From NCBI GenBank assembly GCA_013043165.1, contig JABDOQ010000046.1, positions 1 through 64,000 on the forward strand: 64,000 nt of DNA, given 5' to 3'. Both the position numbers and the translations under genes were made by a program. The notes under the pieces are model-generated. The model was not told where the DNA came from. It did no database searches and saw nothing but the letters and a program-made list of their open reading frames with translations. This document shows positions 53,626-62,947 of this stretch, one piece after another. Positions within the stretch are counted from its first letter, which is position 1. Each line of letters starts with the position of its first letter. This stretch comes from Woeseiaceae bacterium (GTDB lineage: Bacteria > Pseudomonadota > Gammaproteobacteria > Steroidobacterales > Woeseiaceae).

Positions 53626-54102
53626 TTAAATTCCGAGCACCGGAATTACAATCGTGTACGTCGGTGTCCCGTCTGCACCCGCCTCTTCCCAGCTCACGGC
53701 AATTGTGTAGGTCGGCGGCACAACATCGTCGTTGTAAGTAACCGTTACGTCACCGTTCGGCAGCATATCGTCGGCCTGTGTCTTCCAAAGATCGATGTCG
53801 TTGGCGGCCATCTGCTCCGGGTCGCAGTTCACATTGCCCAGGACACAGTTGTTATTGCCGCGGACGCCTGCGTAAGCGTTACCGGCTCTCGGGTTTGCGC
53901 GAATTCGATCAGCAACGTCACCTGCAAGCGTCACGGCATGGTGGCGAAATATGGACGTTCGCCCCGCATTCATGCCTTCAACATACAGGCCGGCAATGCC
54001 CAGCATGCCAACGGACATGATGACCAGAGCGATCAACACTTCAATCAGTGAAAAGCCGCCCTGGTTGTGCGTTGTTCCGGGTCTTGTATTCCTGCGAGTC
54101 AT
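53626..54102 (-). CDS. pilV: Minor pilin PilV
   Basis: This 158-residue prepilin starts with QGGFSLIEVLIALVIMSVGMLGIAGLY, the family signature, cut after Gly with Glu at +5. ADRIRANPRAG follows, also typical of PilV. Its head has a Cys pair (NNCVLGNVNC). It works with PilW and PilX in the priming complex. It lies 39 bases after the FimU-like gene. Confidence 0.9.
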   Translation of the reverse strand: MTRRNTRPGTTHNQGGFSLIEVLIALVIMSVGMLGIAGLYVEGMNAGRTSIFRHHAVTLAGDVADRIRANPRAGNAYAGVRGNNNCVLGNVNCDPEQMAANDIDLWKTQADDMLPNGDVTVTYNDDVVPPTYTIAVSWEEAGADGTPTYTIVIPVLGI

Positions 54103-54141
54103 TGCGTTTTTTCCTTGCTCTTATTCGAAGCGCAAATCTGC

Positions 54142-54747
54142 CTACGGGCAGGATTCGTCCCATTCTTCCAGTACTTCCTCGATCATGGATTTATCGCGCT
54201 GGATCGTTGCACGGCCCAGCGGCGTGGCAACAAACAGCCGCGCGGCCGAGTTGCCACCGGCTGCCGTTATGTTGCCGCGCTCGTCACACATGATGACTTG
54301 TGACAGGGCCGGTAAATCGTTCACATTCGCACGTCCAAGACCGGTCGCGGCGAAACTGAAATACCTGGCGTCGTTGGCGACTTTGAGCACTACGCCATCC
54401 GCGATTGCCGGCTGCGCGCGAATCACCGTTTCGGTGTCACCGGCGCGCGCGATATCGCCATCCGTATCGACGAACACAATATAGCCCTGGTCCCAGGTGC
54501 CGCCGCAGTCCGCGTCGGCGGTCATCGAGTTGGCACTGGCACAGAGCGTGATGTTGGTCTTCGCCCGGGATGACTCGCTGCGCGCCAGGTGGAACGCGGC
54601 GTGCAGGTCGTTGGCAGTGCTGGTCATCTTCGAGTTCTGGGAGAATTGGCGCATATTTGGAACGCCAAAGGCCAGGACGACGCCGACGATCGCCACGGTA
54701 ACCATGAGTTCGTAGAGCGTGAAACCGCCCTGATTCGTATTATTCAT
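54142..54747 (-). CDS. fimU: FimU/GspH-type minor pilin
   Basis: This 201-residue prepilin has GGFTLYELMVTVAIVGVVLAFGVPNMRQF and then the GspH-type block LHAAFHLARSESSRAKTNITLCAS with the conserved W-x-x-G (TWDQGYIVFVDTDGD). The C-terminal part ends in a Cys (ESCP) that can pair with an earlier one. It caps or joins the pilus tip. The ATG at 54747 is preferred over 54756. It is the second gene of the cluster. Confidence 0.88.
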   Translation of the reverse strand: MNNTNQGGFTLYELMVTVAIVGVVLAFGVPNMRQFSQNSKMTSTANDLHAAFHLARSESSRAKTNITLCASANSMTADADCGGTWDQGYIVFVDTDGDIARAGDTETVIRAQPAIADGVVLKVANDARYFSFAATGLGRANVNDLPALSQVIMCDERGNITAAGGNSAARLFVATPLGRATIQRDKSMIEEVLEEWDESCP

Positions 54748-54846
54748 ACAGCTCACTATAAAAGAGCGCGCTGCGGCGGAGTGGACTTTTCGACGAATGG
54801 CGGCACAGCGCCGATAAACGGTCCAATTTGCCGGCCCCGACTTAAC

Positions 54847-55380
54847 CTAATGCGCACATGAGTAGGGCTTCCCGCTGGTCCTGCTGAGCGCGACTCGCGG
54901 CCGTCCCGTGTAGCTGATGACCAGGCCTTTTGCAGGAATGCGGCTGCCGCGGTCGCAGACAATGAAAGTACCGTTCGTCGCACGAAGAAACGTGGCCCGC
55001 AAAGTAAAGCTGCGCCGGTTGGCCCGGATGATGATATCGCTGGCCACGGCGTGGCGCTGCAGTACGGGCTCTCCGGCATCGACGGTGGGCGGCGAGTCGC
55101 GATCGCTGTCTTCGAACATGAGCCAGCCGCTCGACCAGTCGGTGCTGTTCGCGCAGCCGAGACCATCGTGGCTCGGGCATAAGGATACGACTTTGCGGCG
55201 CATGATGGATTCCTTGCGGGCAACGTGAATGGCATGGAACAGGGCATTGATCTCGGCCGCTTGACGCTGGCGCGCGGCGATGGACGCGAACGACGGAATG
55301 CCTACGGCCAGCAAAACCGCGATCAATGCTGTTGTGACGAGCAATTCGTAAAGCGTGTAGCCGTTAGTGCGCCGATGCAT
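54847..55380 (-). CDS. fimT: FimT/GspH-type minor pilin
   Basis: This 177-residue prepilin starts NGYTLYELLVTTALIAVLLAVGIPSF and has the same GspH-type head (LFHAIHVARKESIMRRKVVSLCPS and DWSSGWLMFEDSDRD). FimT members can bind DNA and aid natural transformation; the Arg-rich C-terminus here (RPRVALSRTSGKPYSC) is suggestive of that, but this is inference. The ATG at 55380 gives a normal short leader; the long open frame upstream is not protein-like. It heads the eight-gene pilus cluster and is divergent from the Fur-family gene. Confidence 0.88.
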   Translation of the reverse strand: MHRRTNGYTLYELLVTTALIAVLLAVGIPSFASIAARQRQAAEINALFHAIHVARKESIMRRKVVSLCPSHDGLGCANSTDWSSGWLMFEDSDRDSPPTVDAGEPVLQRHAVASDIIIRANRRSFTLRATFLRATNGTFIVCDRGSRIPAKGLVISYTGRPRVALSRTSGKPYSCAH

Positions 55381-55539
55381 GTCGGACCTCCCTGTCCTCT
55401 CTGCATTGTCGCGACATGGGCGGCCGTTCGCTGGCCGCAAATGTCGGCTGTTCCAGCGGATATGGAATCGGGCGACTGACTCCCCCGGCCCGGCTCGTGA
55501 TATCCTGTCGCCTGACCCTGGACCGAAAGGACAGACTGA

Positions 55540-55947
55540 ATGGCGCGCTCTGACATTCTTGTGCAGTTCGACCTGCACGGCATACTGCCAACGCCACAAC
55601 GCCTGGAAATAGCGGAAATCCTGCTTGCGAAACCGCAGCATCTTTCGGCCGAGCAGATCCTCGAACGGCTGCGTCAATCGGGCAGCTCTGTGTCCAAGGC
55701 GACCGTGTATAACACTCTGAATTTGTTTGGAGAATGCGGTCTCGTAAAAGAGCTGAGCCTGGACCCCGAACGCCGCTATTACGATTCGTCTACGGTGCCT
55801 CACCACCATTTCTACAACGTCGATACGGGCGAGGTTACGGACATTAGCGAGGACGAGGTGAGTTTCAGTGCGTTGCCGCCATTGCCGGAGGGTACTGAAA
55901 GCCAGGGCGTCGAGGTCCTTATCAAGGTGCGTCGCCGGCGCGAGTAA
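55540..55947 (+). CDS. Fur-family regulator, Irr-like
   Basis: This 135-residue regulator has the Fur winged helix (TPQRLEIAEILL, the recognition helix SKATVYNTLNLF, and LVKELSLDPERRYYD) and a dimer domain beginning PHHHFYNVDTGEVTDI. The CxxC pairs of the structural zinc site in Fur, Zur and PerR are missing. The HHHF motif (88-90) and the acidic -DTGEVTDI- segment resemble Irr, the haem-responsive regulator of Alphaproteobacteria. It probably controls iron or haem genes from the cytoplasm, but the targets cannot be read here. It is divergent from the fimT cluster and followed by tRNA-Thr. Confidence 0.8.
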   Translation: MARSDILVQFDLHGILPTPQRLEIAEILLAKPQHLSAEQILERLRQSGSSVSKATVYNTLNLFGECGLVKELSLDPERRYYDSSTVPHHHFYNVDTGEVTDISEDEVSFSALPPLPEGTESQGVEVLIKVRRRRE

Positions 55948-55960
55948 TCGCCGCAGACCC

Positions 55961-55989
55961 TTTTCGCGATGAGCGGGCGACGCTATACT
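55961..55989 (+). promoter_or_regulatory. Promoter of tRNA-Thr
   Basis: TATACT (55984-55989) is a strong -10 and is followed by GCGCGCCG, the GC-rich discriminator of stringently controlled stable RNAs. The -35 position (TTTTCG at 17 bases) is weak. It lies about 17 bases before the tRNA and just after the Fur-family stop codon. Confidence 0.6.
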
Positions 55990-56006
55990 GCGCGCCGCTT
56001 GTCTGT

Positions 56007-56082
56007 GCCGGATTAGCTCAGTTGGTAGAGCACATCATTCGTAATGATGGGGTCAGGTGTTCGAGTCACCTATCCGGCACCA
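56007..56082 (+). tRNA. tRNA-Thr (anticodon CGT)
   Basis: The 76-nt gene starts GCCGGATTAGCTCAGTTGG and folds as a standard cloverleaf. The acceptor stem is GCCGGAT/ATCCGGC. The anticodon stem CATCA/TGATG holds the loop TTCGTAA with CGT in the centre, reading the threonine codon ACG. The T arm is AGGTGTTCGAGTCACCT, and CCA is encoded. Confidence 0.95.
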
Positions 56083-56342
56083 TTTTCTCCAAGCAACGAA
56101 ATAATCGACTTCCTGAGCGACCGGATCGTGACCCCGTGTCGGCTTTGCGGCCGCGACCGTGCTTGTTGCCACGCGCGCGGTAAATCGATTCCAGTACGAG
56201 TAGGGCAGCCGGGAATGTCCGGCCAGGTTTGATGGTGCTTTTGCGAAGCGGGGCTGGCGCCGTTAATATTAGTGAAGTATAATTAAGCGAATTCTAATAT
56301 ATTGGTCGTGGCTCTGTTCGTCATGGTCCCGAGGTTTCGCAA

Positions 56343-57374
56343 TTGAATCAACTACTTAAGAAATATTCCCTGACGATGGCGTTGGTGCTGCTCGCCCAGG
56401 CCGCGCCGGCTGGGCCACTGCCGACCGCGAATGTAGTCTACGAAGTTGCGCCACGCGAACGCATCTGGGATGGCCGCATCGAGGCCGTGAACCAGGCGAC
56501 GGTTTCGGCGCAAACGTCGGGACGTATCGCCGAATTGCCGTTCGACGTCAACGACTTCGTCGACGCGGGCGAGGTCGTCATGCGTTTTACAGACACGGAG
56601 CAGCGTGCCGCGATGACGCGTGCCGAGGCGGCCCTCGAAGAAGCGCGGGCGCGATATGCCGAGGCCGATCAGGAGTTCAAACGTTTCTCGAGCATGCTCG
56701 AAAACCAGACGGTGTCGCGGGCCCGCTTCGATCAGGCGAAAGCGAACCGGGAAGCTGCGCAGGCGCGCCTGAACGCAGCCCGATCCGGCGTTGCAACGGC
56801 GAAGGAACAGCTGGAATACACGGTTGTGCGCGCACCCTATGCCGGCATCGTCGCCAAGCGACACGTCGAACTCGGCGAACTGGTGTCACCGGGGCAACCA
56901 CTGATCACGGGACTGTCGCTGCAGTCGCTGCGCGTCAACGTGGACGTTCCACAAAGCATGTTTCATGCCGTTCGCACGATCGGCAAGGCGTTCGTGTATA
57001 TCGACGACGAGCGTATCGCTGGCACAGAATTGACGTTCTTCCCGATCGCCGACACGGCTGCCAATACATTCCGCGTGCGCGTCGACCTGCCGGACGGCGG
57101 CCCGGCCCTGTACCCCGGCATGATCGTCAAAGTCGGTTTCGTCGTCGGCGAGACAGAGCGCTTGTTAATTCCGGCGTCGGCGGTCGTGCGGCGCAGCGAG
57201 CTCAGTGCCGTCTACGTGTCGGCTGACGGTCGGGTAACGCTCCGGCAAGTACGCCTCGGGCGTCGCTACGGTGATTCGATAGAAGTCCTGGCGGGCCTGA
57301 ACGAGGGCGAATCGGTCGCGACGGATCCTGTGAGCGCCGGCATCTATCTCAAAGAAACGGCCGGAGCTCAGTAG
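56343..57374 (+). CDS. RND efflux periplasmic adaptor (HlyD/AcrA family)
   Basis: This 343-residue membrane-fusion protein has a signal peptide (TMALVLLAQAAPAG), a lipoyl half-motif (GRIEAVNQATVSAQTSGRI), an alpha-hairpin of about 90 residues (AEAALEEARARYAEADQEFKR and later AQARLNAARSGVATA), the second lipoyl half (YTVVRAPYAGIVAKRHVELGELV) and beta-barrel and membrane-proximal domains (LYPGMIVKVGF, LLIPASAVV). It joins the pump encoded next to an outer-membrane channel not encoded nearby. TTG is the start; an AT-rich stretch (TATAATTAAGCGAATT) about 60 bases upstream may hold the promoter. The next gene begins directly after its stop. Confidence 0.92.
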   Translation: MNQLLKKYSLTMALVLLAQAAPAGPLPTANVVYEVAPRERIWDGRIEAVNQATVSAQTSGRIAELPFDVNDFVDAGEVVMRFTDTEQRAAMTRAEAALEEARARYAEADQEFKRFSSMLENQTVSRARFDQAKANREAAQARLNAARSGVATAKEQLEYTVVRAPYAGIVAKRHVELGELVSPGQPLITGLSLQSLRVNVDVPQSMFHAVRTIGKAFVYIDDERIAGTELTFFPIADTAANTFRVRVDLPDGGPALYPGMIVKVGFVVGETERLLIPASAVVRRSELSAVYVSADGRVTLRQVRLGRRYGDSIEVLAGLNEGESVATDPVSAGIYLKETAGAQ

Positions 57375-60300
57375 GTGTCGACGGAACGAAAGCTCGGTTT
57401 TTCAGGATCGTTGGCAAAGAGATTCCAGGACTCGAAAATTACGCCGCTGCTGGCATTGACCGGGCTGTTGATGGGCGTATTTGCGGTCATGGTGACGCCG
57501 CGCGAGGAAGAGCCGCAGATCAACGTCACTTTCGCCAACATCTTCGTGCCGTTCCCGGGCGCCAGCGCCGTCGAGGTCGAGAATGTCGTTGCAATACCGA
57601 TGGAGCAGGTGCTGGCGGAGATCGAAGGCGTCAAACACACCTATTCGGTTTCACGGCCGGGCATAGCGGTACTGACGATTCAGTTTGAGGTCGGCGAGGA
57701 CAGGACTGCTGCAATTGTACGCCTGTACAACGCGGTCTATTCGAACCAGGACTGGCAGCCGCCCGGCACCGGCGTGTTGCAGCCGCTGATTCAGCCCAAG
57801 GGCATCGACGATGTGCCGACCGTGACGGTGACGCTTTGGACTGAAGACGAGCTTCGTGGCGCGCACGAGTTGCAGCGCATCGCTCACTCGATCGAGGCGG
57901 AAATCAAGCGCGTACCGGGCACGCGCGACGTATTCACGGTCGGCGGTCCCGATAACGTCGTGCACGTAGAGCTCGATCCGCAGCGGCTCGCAGCCTACGG
58001 CCTTTCGCTGGATGCGTTGCGTTATGCGCTCAAAGTGAGCAATGCCGCAACGCATGCGGGCGCTATTGTTTCGGAAAACCGCACAGTCCCGGTAACAGTT
58101 GGCACATTCCTGGCCGATGTGGACGATGTTGCCGCGCTGATCGTCGGTGTCAGTAACGGTAAAGCGATATACCTGGAGGATGTTGCCGATGTCTCGGCCG
58201 GGCCCGATCATCCTGAACAATACGTTCGCTTTGGCACGGGCGCGGCGGCCGGTGACATCGGCCTCGCTCCCGGTATCGGTGCACCCGCGGTAACGCTGGC
58301 CATCGCAAAGAAGCCGGGTACGAATGCGGCGGGCATGGCGGAGCAGGTCATCGAGCGGCTCGGCGAGCTTGAGGGCATCTTTATACCCGACGGCGTCAGG
58401 TACACCGTGACGCGCAACTACGGCAAGACTGCCGATGACAAAGCGAAAAAGCTGATTCAGAAACTTGCGTTCGCGACGATCTCGGTGATCCTGCTGATCA
58501 TGGTCTCGCTCGGGTGGCGCGAGGCCGTTGTGGTCGGATCCGCTGTCGTCGTCACGCTCATGCTGACACTGTTCGCTTCCTGGGCCTGGGGCTTCACGAT
58601 CAATCGCGTGTCGCTGTTCGCGCTGATTTTTTCCATCGGCATCCTGGTCGACGACGCGATTGTCGTCGTCGAAAACATTCACCGTCATATGGCGATGGGC
58701 GACAGGACGCTGCTCGAAGCCATACCCCCGGCCGTCGACGAAGTAGGCGGTCCGACCATACTCGCGACCTTCACCGTGATTGCCGCACTGCTGCCGATGG
58801 CTTTTGTCACGGGACTGATGGGCCCTTACATGAGCCCGATACCGATCAATGCGAGCATCGGCATGTTGCTGTCGCTGGCTGTCGCGCTGATCATCACGCC
58901 ATGGGCCAGCCAGAAACTGCTGCCGCATAATCACGAGGAAAACAAAAGCGATGCGTCAGTCCTGTGGCTGGATCGGCTGTTTCGCAGGGTTGTCGGCCCA
59001 TTCCTGCGCGGCACCGACGGCAAGCGTTCGCGCCGCTGGCTGCTGGGCGGCGTAGTTACAGCGATTCTGCTCGCCATGAGTCTCGTTGTCGTGCAGGCCG
59101 TAGTAATGAAGATGCTGCCATTCGACAACAAGTCCGAATTCCAGGTCGTGCTCGACATGCCCGAGGGTACGACGGTCGAGCAGACCGGGCGGGTGCTCGA
59201 CGACATGGCGCAGTACCTCAGCGAGTTGCCCGAAGTCACGGACTACCAGGTCTATGCAGGCACGGCGGCGCCGATCAACTTCAACGGCCTTGTACGCCAG
59301 TACTACCTTCGCGAAGGTCCCAACGTCGGTGACATACAGGTCAACCTCGTCGGCAAGTCCCATCGCGATCGGAAAAGTCATGAAATTGCGACGGCCGTGC
59401 GAGCGCGTCTCGATGAAATCGGCAGCCGATTTGGCGGTTCGGTAAAAATTGTCGAAGTCCCCCCGGGCCCTCCCGTGCAATCACCGCTGGTTGCCGAAAT
59501 TTACGGCCCGAACTACGCAGGTCAGCAATTGGTCGCGGGAGAAGTTCGCGAGCTGTTTGCCGCTACGCCGGATATAGTCGACATCGATGACAGCGTCGAA
59601 GTGCCGGCGTCAAGACTCGTCGTTTCGATCGACCGGAGCAAAGCGGCACTGCTGGGCGTCTCGCAGGCCAGCGTGACGCAGGCGCTGCAAACGGCTTTAA
59701 GCGGCGAAGATGTCACTTTCGTACGCGACGGCTATCAAAAATACCCGGTGCCCGTGCGGCTGGAGCTGGCGGTATCGGACAAATCCGAGCTGGACAGTCT
59801 CCTGATGATTCGAGTCGCCGGTCGAGACGGCAATCTTGTCCCCCTGACCGAGATTGTCGAGGTGCATACATCCGAATGGGAGCAGACCATCTACCACAAG
59901 GACCTGTTACCCGTGGTATTTGTCACAGGCGATATGGCCGGGCGCTTCGATTCGCCGCTGTATGGCATGTTCGACATGGTGGGCCGCATTGGAGATGAGG
60001 CGCTGGATGGTGAGAAGATTGAACAGCGCTTTATCAACCAGCCAGACAACCCTTACAACTACAGCCTCAAATGGGACGGCGAGTGGCAGATCACCTACGA
60101 GACCTTTCGTGACATGGGCATCGCGTACTCGGTCGGATTGATACTCATTTATCTGCTGGTCGTGGGGCAATTCCGGTCTTACGCGGTACCGCTGATCATT
60201 ATGGCGCCGATTCCGCTCACGATTATCGGTGTCATGCCGGGACACGCGCTGCTCGGAGCACAGTTCACGGCGACTTCGATGATCGGCATGATTGCTCTCG

Positions 60301-60587
60301 CCGGTATCATTGTGCGCAACTCGATATTGCTCGTCGACTTCGTGCGCCAGGAGGTCGATGCCGGCGTCGAATTTCAGGAAGCCGTGATTCGGGCGGGTGC
60401 CGTTCGGGCCAAGCCCATCGCGCTGACGGCGCTGGCAGCCATGCTGGGTGCCTTCTTCATCCTGGACGATCCGATCTTCAACGGGCTTGCCGTGACGCTT
60501 ATCTTCGGCATCCTGGTTTCGACTGTTTTGACACTGGTTGTCATTCCGGTTCTTTATTACGCGTTTGCCTACAAGTCGGAACAATGA
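57375..60587 (+). CDS. RND-type efflux pump, inner-membrane subunit
   Basis: This 1070-residue proton-driven pump has twelve helices and two large periplasmic loops. The conserved TM4 acidic pair Asp426/Asp427 lies in GILVDDAIVVVENIHRH, and AFVTGLMGPYMSPIPINASIGML and the TM10-TM12 blocks (GIIVRNSILLVDFVRQE, RAKPIALTALAAMLG) are present. The N-terminus PREEEPQINVTFANIFVPFPGASA is of the type found in the hydrophobe/multidrug-like RND branch rather than in the CzcA or CusA metal pumps. The substrate is unknown. It starts with GTG right after the adaptor stop. Confidence 0.93.
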   Translation: MSTERKLGFSGSLAKRFQDSKITPLLALTGLLMGVFAVMVTPREEEPQINVTFANIFVPFPGASAVEVENVVAIPMEQVLAEIEGVKHTYSVSRPGIAVLTIQFEVGEDRTAAIVRLYNAVYSNQDWQPPGTGVLQPLIQPKGIDDVPTVTVTLWTEDELRGAHELQRIAHSIEAEIKRVPGTRDVFTVGGPDNVVHVELDPQRLAAYGLSLDALRYALKVSNAATHAGAIVSENRTVPVTVGTFLADVDDVAALIVGVSNGKAIYLEDVADVSAGPDHPEQYVRFGTGAAAGDIGLAPGIGAPAVTLAIAKKPGTNAAGMAEQVIERLGELEGIFIPDGVRYTVTRNYGKTADDKAKKLIQKLAFATISVILLIMVSLGWREAVVVGSAVVVTLMLTLFASWAWGFTINRVSLFALIFSIGILVDDAIVVVENIHRHMAMGDRTLLEAIPPAVDEVGGPTILATFTVIAALLPMAFVTGLMGPYMSPIPINASIGMLLSLAVALIITPWASQKLLPHNHEENKSDASVLWLDRLFRRVVGPFLRGTDGKRSRRWLLGGVVTAILLAMSLVVVQAVVMKMLPFDNKSEFQVVLDMPEGTTVEQTGRVLDDMAQYLSELPEVTDYQVYAGTAAPINFNGLVRQYYLREGPNVGDIQVNLVGKSHRDRKSHEIATAVRARLDEIGSRFGGSVKIVEVPPGPPVQSPLVAEIYGPNYAGQQLVAGEVRELFAATPDIVDIDDSVEVPASRLVVSIDRSKAALLGVSQASVTQALQTALSGEDVTFVRDGYQKYPVPVRLELAVSDKSELDSLLMIRVAGRDGNLVPLTEIVEVHTSEWEQTIYHKDLLPVVFVTGDMAGRFDSPLYGMFDMVGRIGDEALDGEKIEQRFINQPDNPYNYSLKWDGEWQITYETFRDMGIAYSVGLILIYLLVVGQFRSYAVPLIIMAPIPLTIIGVMPGHALLGAQFTATSMIGMIALAGIIVRNSILLVDFVRQEVDAGVEFQEAVIRAGAVRAKPIALTALAAMLGAFFILDDPIFNGLAVTLIFGILVSTVLTLVVIPVLYYAFAYKSEQ

Positions 60588-60652
60588 GCAAAAAGTTTCG
60601 TTAGAATTGCAGGAGACCCGACGCTGACCAACGTTTGACCTGAAGGACGAGA

Positions 60653-61396
60653 TTGAAAAACTCGCTGATCGCACTTTCCCGAGACGCGCTGGGCAGCCTG
60701 CGCGATCTCACGCCGATCGTCTTGGTGATTGGCGTTTTTCAGATCTGGGTCATCAAGCAGCCGGTATCCGGTTTCGTATCGCTGATATTCGGTGCTCTGC
60801 TCGTTCTTGCAGGTCTCACGTTCTTCATATTCGGACTGCGCCTGGCGCTGTTCCCGATCGGTGAAAATCTCGCACACTCGCTGGCGAAAAAAGGCAGCGC
60901 GTTCTGGCTGTTCGCCTTTGCGTTCGTGCTCGGATTCGGTACAACCATCGCCGAGCCCGCTTTACTGGCCGTTGCGGCCGAGGCCGCTGCGGTCGCGGTT
61001 GACGCAGGTGCTATTGCGGCAACCGACGAAGCTAAGGCCAACTATGCACTAGGTCTGCGACTCGTCGTCGCATTGTCGGTCGGCGTTGCGCTGCTCATCG
61101 GCGTATCGCGCATCCTGGCCAACTGGTCGCTCCCTGTCATGATTATCGGAGGCTATATTCTCGTCGTGCTTGCGACGACCATTGCCCCCTCGGAAATTGT
61201 CGGAGTGGCCTATGACTCGGGCGGTGTGACGACGTCAACGGTCACAGTACCGCTGGTGACCGCGCTCGGCGTCGGTCTCGCCAGTTCATTGAAAGGACGC
61301 AATGCGATGACGGATGGTTTCGGCCTCATCGCGTTCGCGTCGCTGACGCCGATTCTTTTCGTGCTGTTGTACGGGACGATTCTCGAATGGATTTGA
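60653..61396 (+). CDS. DUF1538 membrane protein, first copy
   Basis: This 247-residue polytopic inner-membrane protein has about seven helices. It carries the two DUF1538 signatures: [17 protein letters not shown] in the first half and [24 protein letters not shown] in the second, each likely a broken or re-entrant helix, as in secondary transporters. The substrate is not known. It starts with TTG after AAGGACGAG. The second DUF1538 gene overlaps its end by ten bases, so the two are probably subunits of one complex. Confidence 0.88.
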   Translation: MKNSLIALSRDALGSLRDLTPIVLVIGVFQIWVIKQPVSGFVSLIFGALLVLAGLTFFIFGLRLALFPIGENLAHSLAKKGSAFWLFAFAFVLGFGTTIAEPALLAVAAEAAAVAVDAGAIAATDEAKANYALGLRLVVALSVGVALLIGVSRILANWSLPVMIIGGYILVVLATTIAPSEIVGVAYDSGGVTTSTVTVPLVTALGVGLASSLKGRNAMTDGFGLIAFASLTPILFVLLYGTILEWI

Positions 61397-62205
61397 TTCT
61401 CGACGCCCTGAAGTTTGTCGGCAACAGTGCAATCGACGTACTGCCTATTGCCGTTTTCCTGTTTGCATTCCAGATTCTTGTCATCGGCGGCCGAATGCCG
61501 AATATCCGACAGATCCTGGTTGGCTTCGGGTTTGTCATCGTCGGATTAGGTTTATTCCTCGAAGGCCTCGAGCACACGCTTTTTCCGCTCGGCCGGCTGA
61601 TGGCGCAGCAGTTGACGAATCCCGAATTCCTGGAGTCGACAAGATTAAGTGTTACCGGTGTGCTGGTGTGGCGGGACTACTACTGGGTATACCTGTTTGC
61701 TGCCGCCGTCGCCTTCAGCACGACGCTGGCCGAACCCGCGCTGATGGCTGTTTCGATCAAGGCGAATGCCGTATCGGGCGGCGCGATCGGTGTTTGGGGG
61801 CTACGGGTCGCTGTCGCGATCGGCGCTGCCGTCGGCGTGAGCCTGGGCTGCTTCAGGATAATTTCGGGCCTGCCGTTGCAACATTTCATCGCGGCCGGCT
61901 ATCTGGTCGTCATCGCGCAGACAGCGTTAGCGCCGAAAATAATCGTACCGCTGGCGTATGATTCTGGTGGCGTCACCACATCCACCGTAACCGTGCCGCT
62001 GATTACGGCGCTCGGCCTTGGACTGGCCGAGGCGGTACCAGGGCGCAGCCCGTTGCTGGATGGATTTGGATTGGTGGCATTCGCGGCCCTGTTTCCGATA
62101 ATCTCGGTGTTGGCCTACGGCCAGCTGGCAGTCTTGCGACAAAAAGTGGACCTTTCCGCTATCGAAACAGACGATTTGGAAGAGGAAGAAGACCATGCAT
62201 TTTAA
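61387..62205 (+). CDS. DUF1538 membrane protein, second copy
   Basis: This 272-residue paralogue of the preceding protein has the matching motifs [19 protein letters not shown] and [26 protein letters not shown]. It has a longer acidic cytoplasmic C-terminus ([14 protein letters not shown]) that could be a docking site for the PII-like protein. The start lies inside the first copy and the end overlaps the PII-like gene by eleven bases. Two non-identical copies suggest a heterodimer, or one pore formed by both halves. Confidence 0.88.
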   Translation: MDLILDALKFVGNSAIDVLPIAVFLFAFQILVIGGRMPNIRQILVGFGFVIVGLGLFLEGLEHTLFPLGRLMAQQLTNPEFLESTRLSVTGVLVWRDYYWVYLFAAAVAFSTTLAEPALMAVSIKANAVSGGAIGVWGLRVAVAIGAAVGVSLGCFRIISGLPLQHFIAAGYLVVIAQTALAPKIIVPLAYDSGGVTTSTVTVPLITALGLGLAEAVPGRSPLLDGFGLVAFAALFPIISVLAYGQLAVLRQKVDLSAIETDDLEEEEDHAF

Positions 62206-62545
62206 ACTGATCGTTGCGTTCGTCGAGGACACTGCAACTGACGCCATCATGGAAGCCGCAAGAGAAGCGGGTGCAACAGGATGTACCGTCATCCCTAATG
62301 CACGCGGCGAGGGCATCAAAGAGAGCAAGACTTTTTTCGGGCTCACGCTGAGCTCGCAGCGTGACGTCGTGCTGTTGCTCGTTGAGCAGCATTTGAGCCG
62401 GCACATACTGGAGCATATCGGCGACGTTGGAGAGTTCGACAAAAAGCCCGGCACCGGAATTGCCGTTCTGATCGATGTCGAAGACGCGGTCGGTGTCGTG
62501 CACCAGGCGCAGGAGCTGGTTGATCTAGTGGAGGAGAACCTATGA
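62195..62545 (+). CDS. PII-like signalling protein
   Basis: This 116-residue protein has the ferredoxin-like beta-alpha-beta x2 pattern of PII proteins. [31 protein letters not shown] forms the first half, then a T-loop-like segment (GEGIKESKTFFGLTLSSQRD), then VVLLLVEQHLSRHILEHIG and KKPGTGIAVLIDVEDAVGV. The uridylylated Tyr of GlnB is absent. Known PII-like proteins gate membrane transporters in response to adenine nucleotides or 2-oxoglutarate, so this one probably controls the DUF1538 pair. It overlaps both neighbours. Confidence 0.8.
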   Translation: MHFKLIVAFVEDTATDAIMEAAREAGATGCTVIPNARGEGIKESKTFFGLTLSSQRDVVLLLVEQHLSRHILEHIGDVGEFDKKPGTGIAVLIDVEDAVGVVHQAQELVDLVEENL

Positions 62546-62946
62546 AAATTCCGAACTGGGGTCCCGTGCGGGATTGCATGCGCACCGAGGTGACCGAGGT
62601 CGATGGCTCGATCGATGTCCTGACGGCACTAAAAATAATGAAAAAAGTCAGTGCAACCAGCCTGATTGTCAAGCGTCGTGACGAACATGACGAGCACGGT
62701 ATGCTGCTGTTTTCCGATATTGCCAAGCAGGTCATCGCCAAGAACCGCGCGCCGGAACGCGTGAATGTCTACGAGATAATGGCGAAGCCGGTTCTCACGG
62801 TGCGACCCGACATGGAAATTCGCTACTGCGCGCGCCTGTTCGAGAACTTCGGCATCAGCCATGCACCGGTCGTCGAAAACGACAAGATTATTGGCATGGT
62901 GAGCTACTACCTGCTTGTGCTGCACGGCCTGCCGGATCTCGACTGA
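62542..62946 (+). CDS. CBS-domain pair protein
   Basis: This 134-residue cytoplasmic protein consists of two CBS motifs (about 10-70 and 72-130). The second is the clearer one: YEIMAKPVLTVRPDMEIRYCARLFENFGISHAPVVENDKIIGMVSYYLLV. CBS pairs bind AMP, ATP or similar adenosyl ligands and regulate partner proteins. It overlaps the PII-like gene by four bases and is the last gene of the four-gene operon. It could give a second nucleotide input to the membrane proteins. Confidence 0.88.
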   Translation: MKIPNWGPVRDCMRTEVTEVDGSIDVLTALKIMKKVSATSLIVKRRDEHDEHGMLLFSDIAKQVIAKNRAPERVNVYEIMAKPVLTVRPDMEIRYCARLFENFGISHAPVVENDKIIGMVSYYLLVLHGLPDLD

Positions 62947-62947
62947 T

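Noticed and set aside
56044-56232. A 62-residue frame starting inside tRNA-Thr
   Set aside because: It begins in the tRNA anticodon arm and has no ribosome-binding site.
57651-58934. A 427-residue minus-strand open frame opposite the RND pump gene
   Set aside because: It is very rich in Arg, Asp, Gln and His without hydrophobic core, typical of antisense to a GC-rich membrane protein gene.
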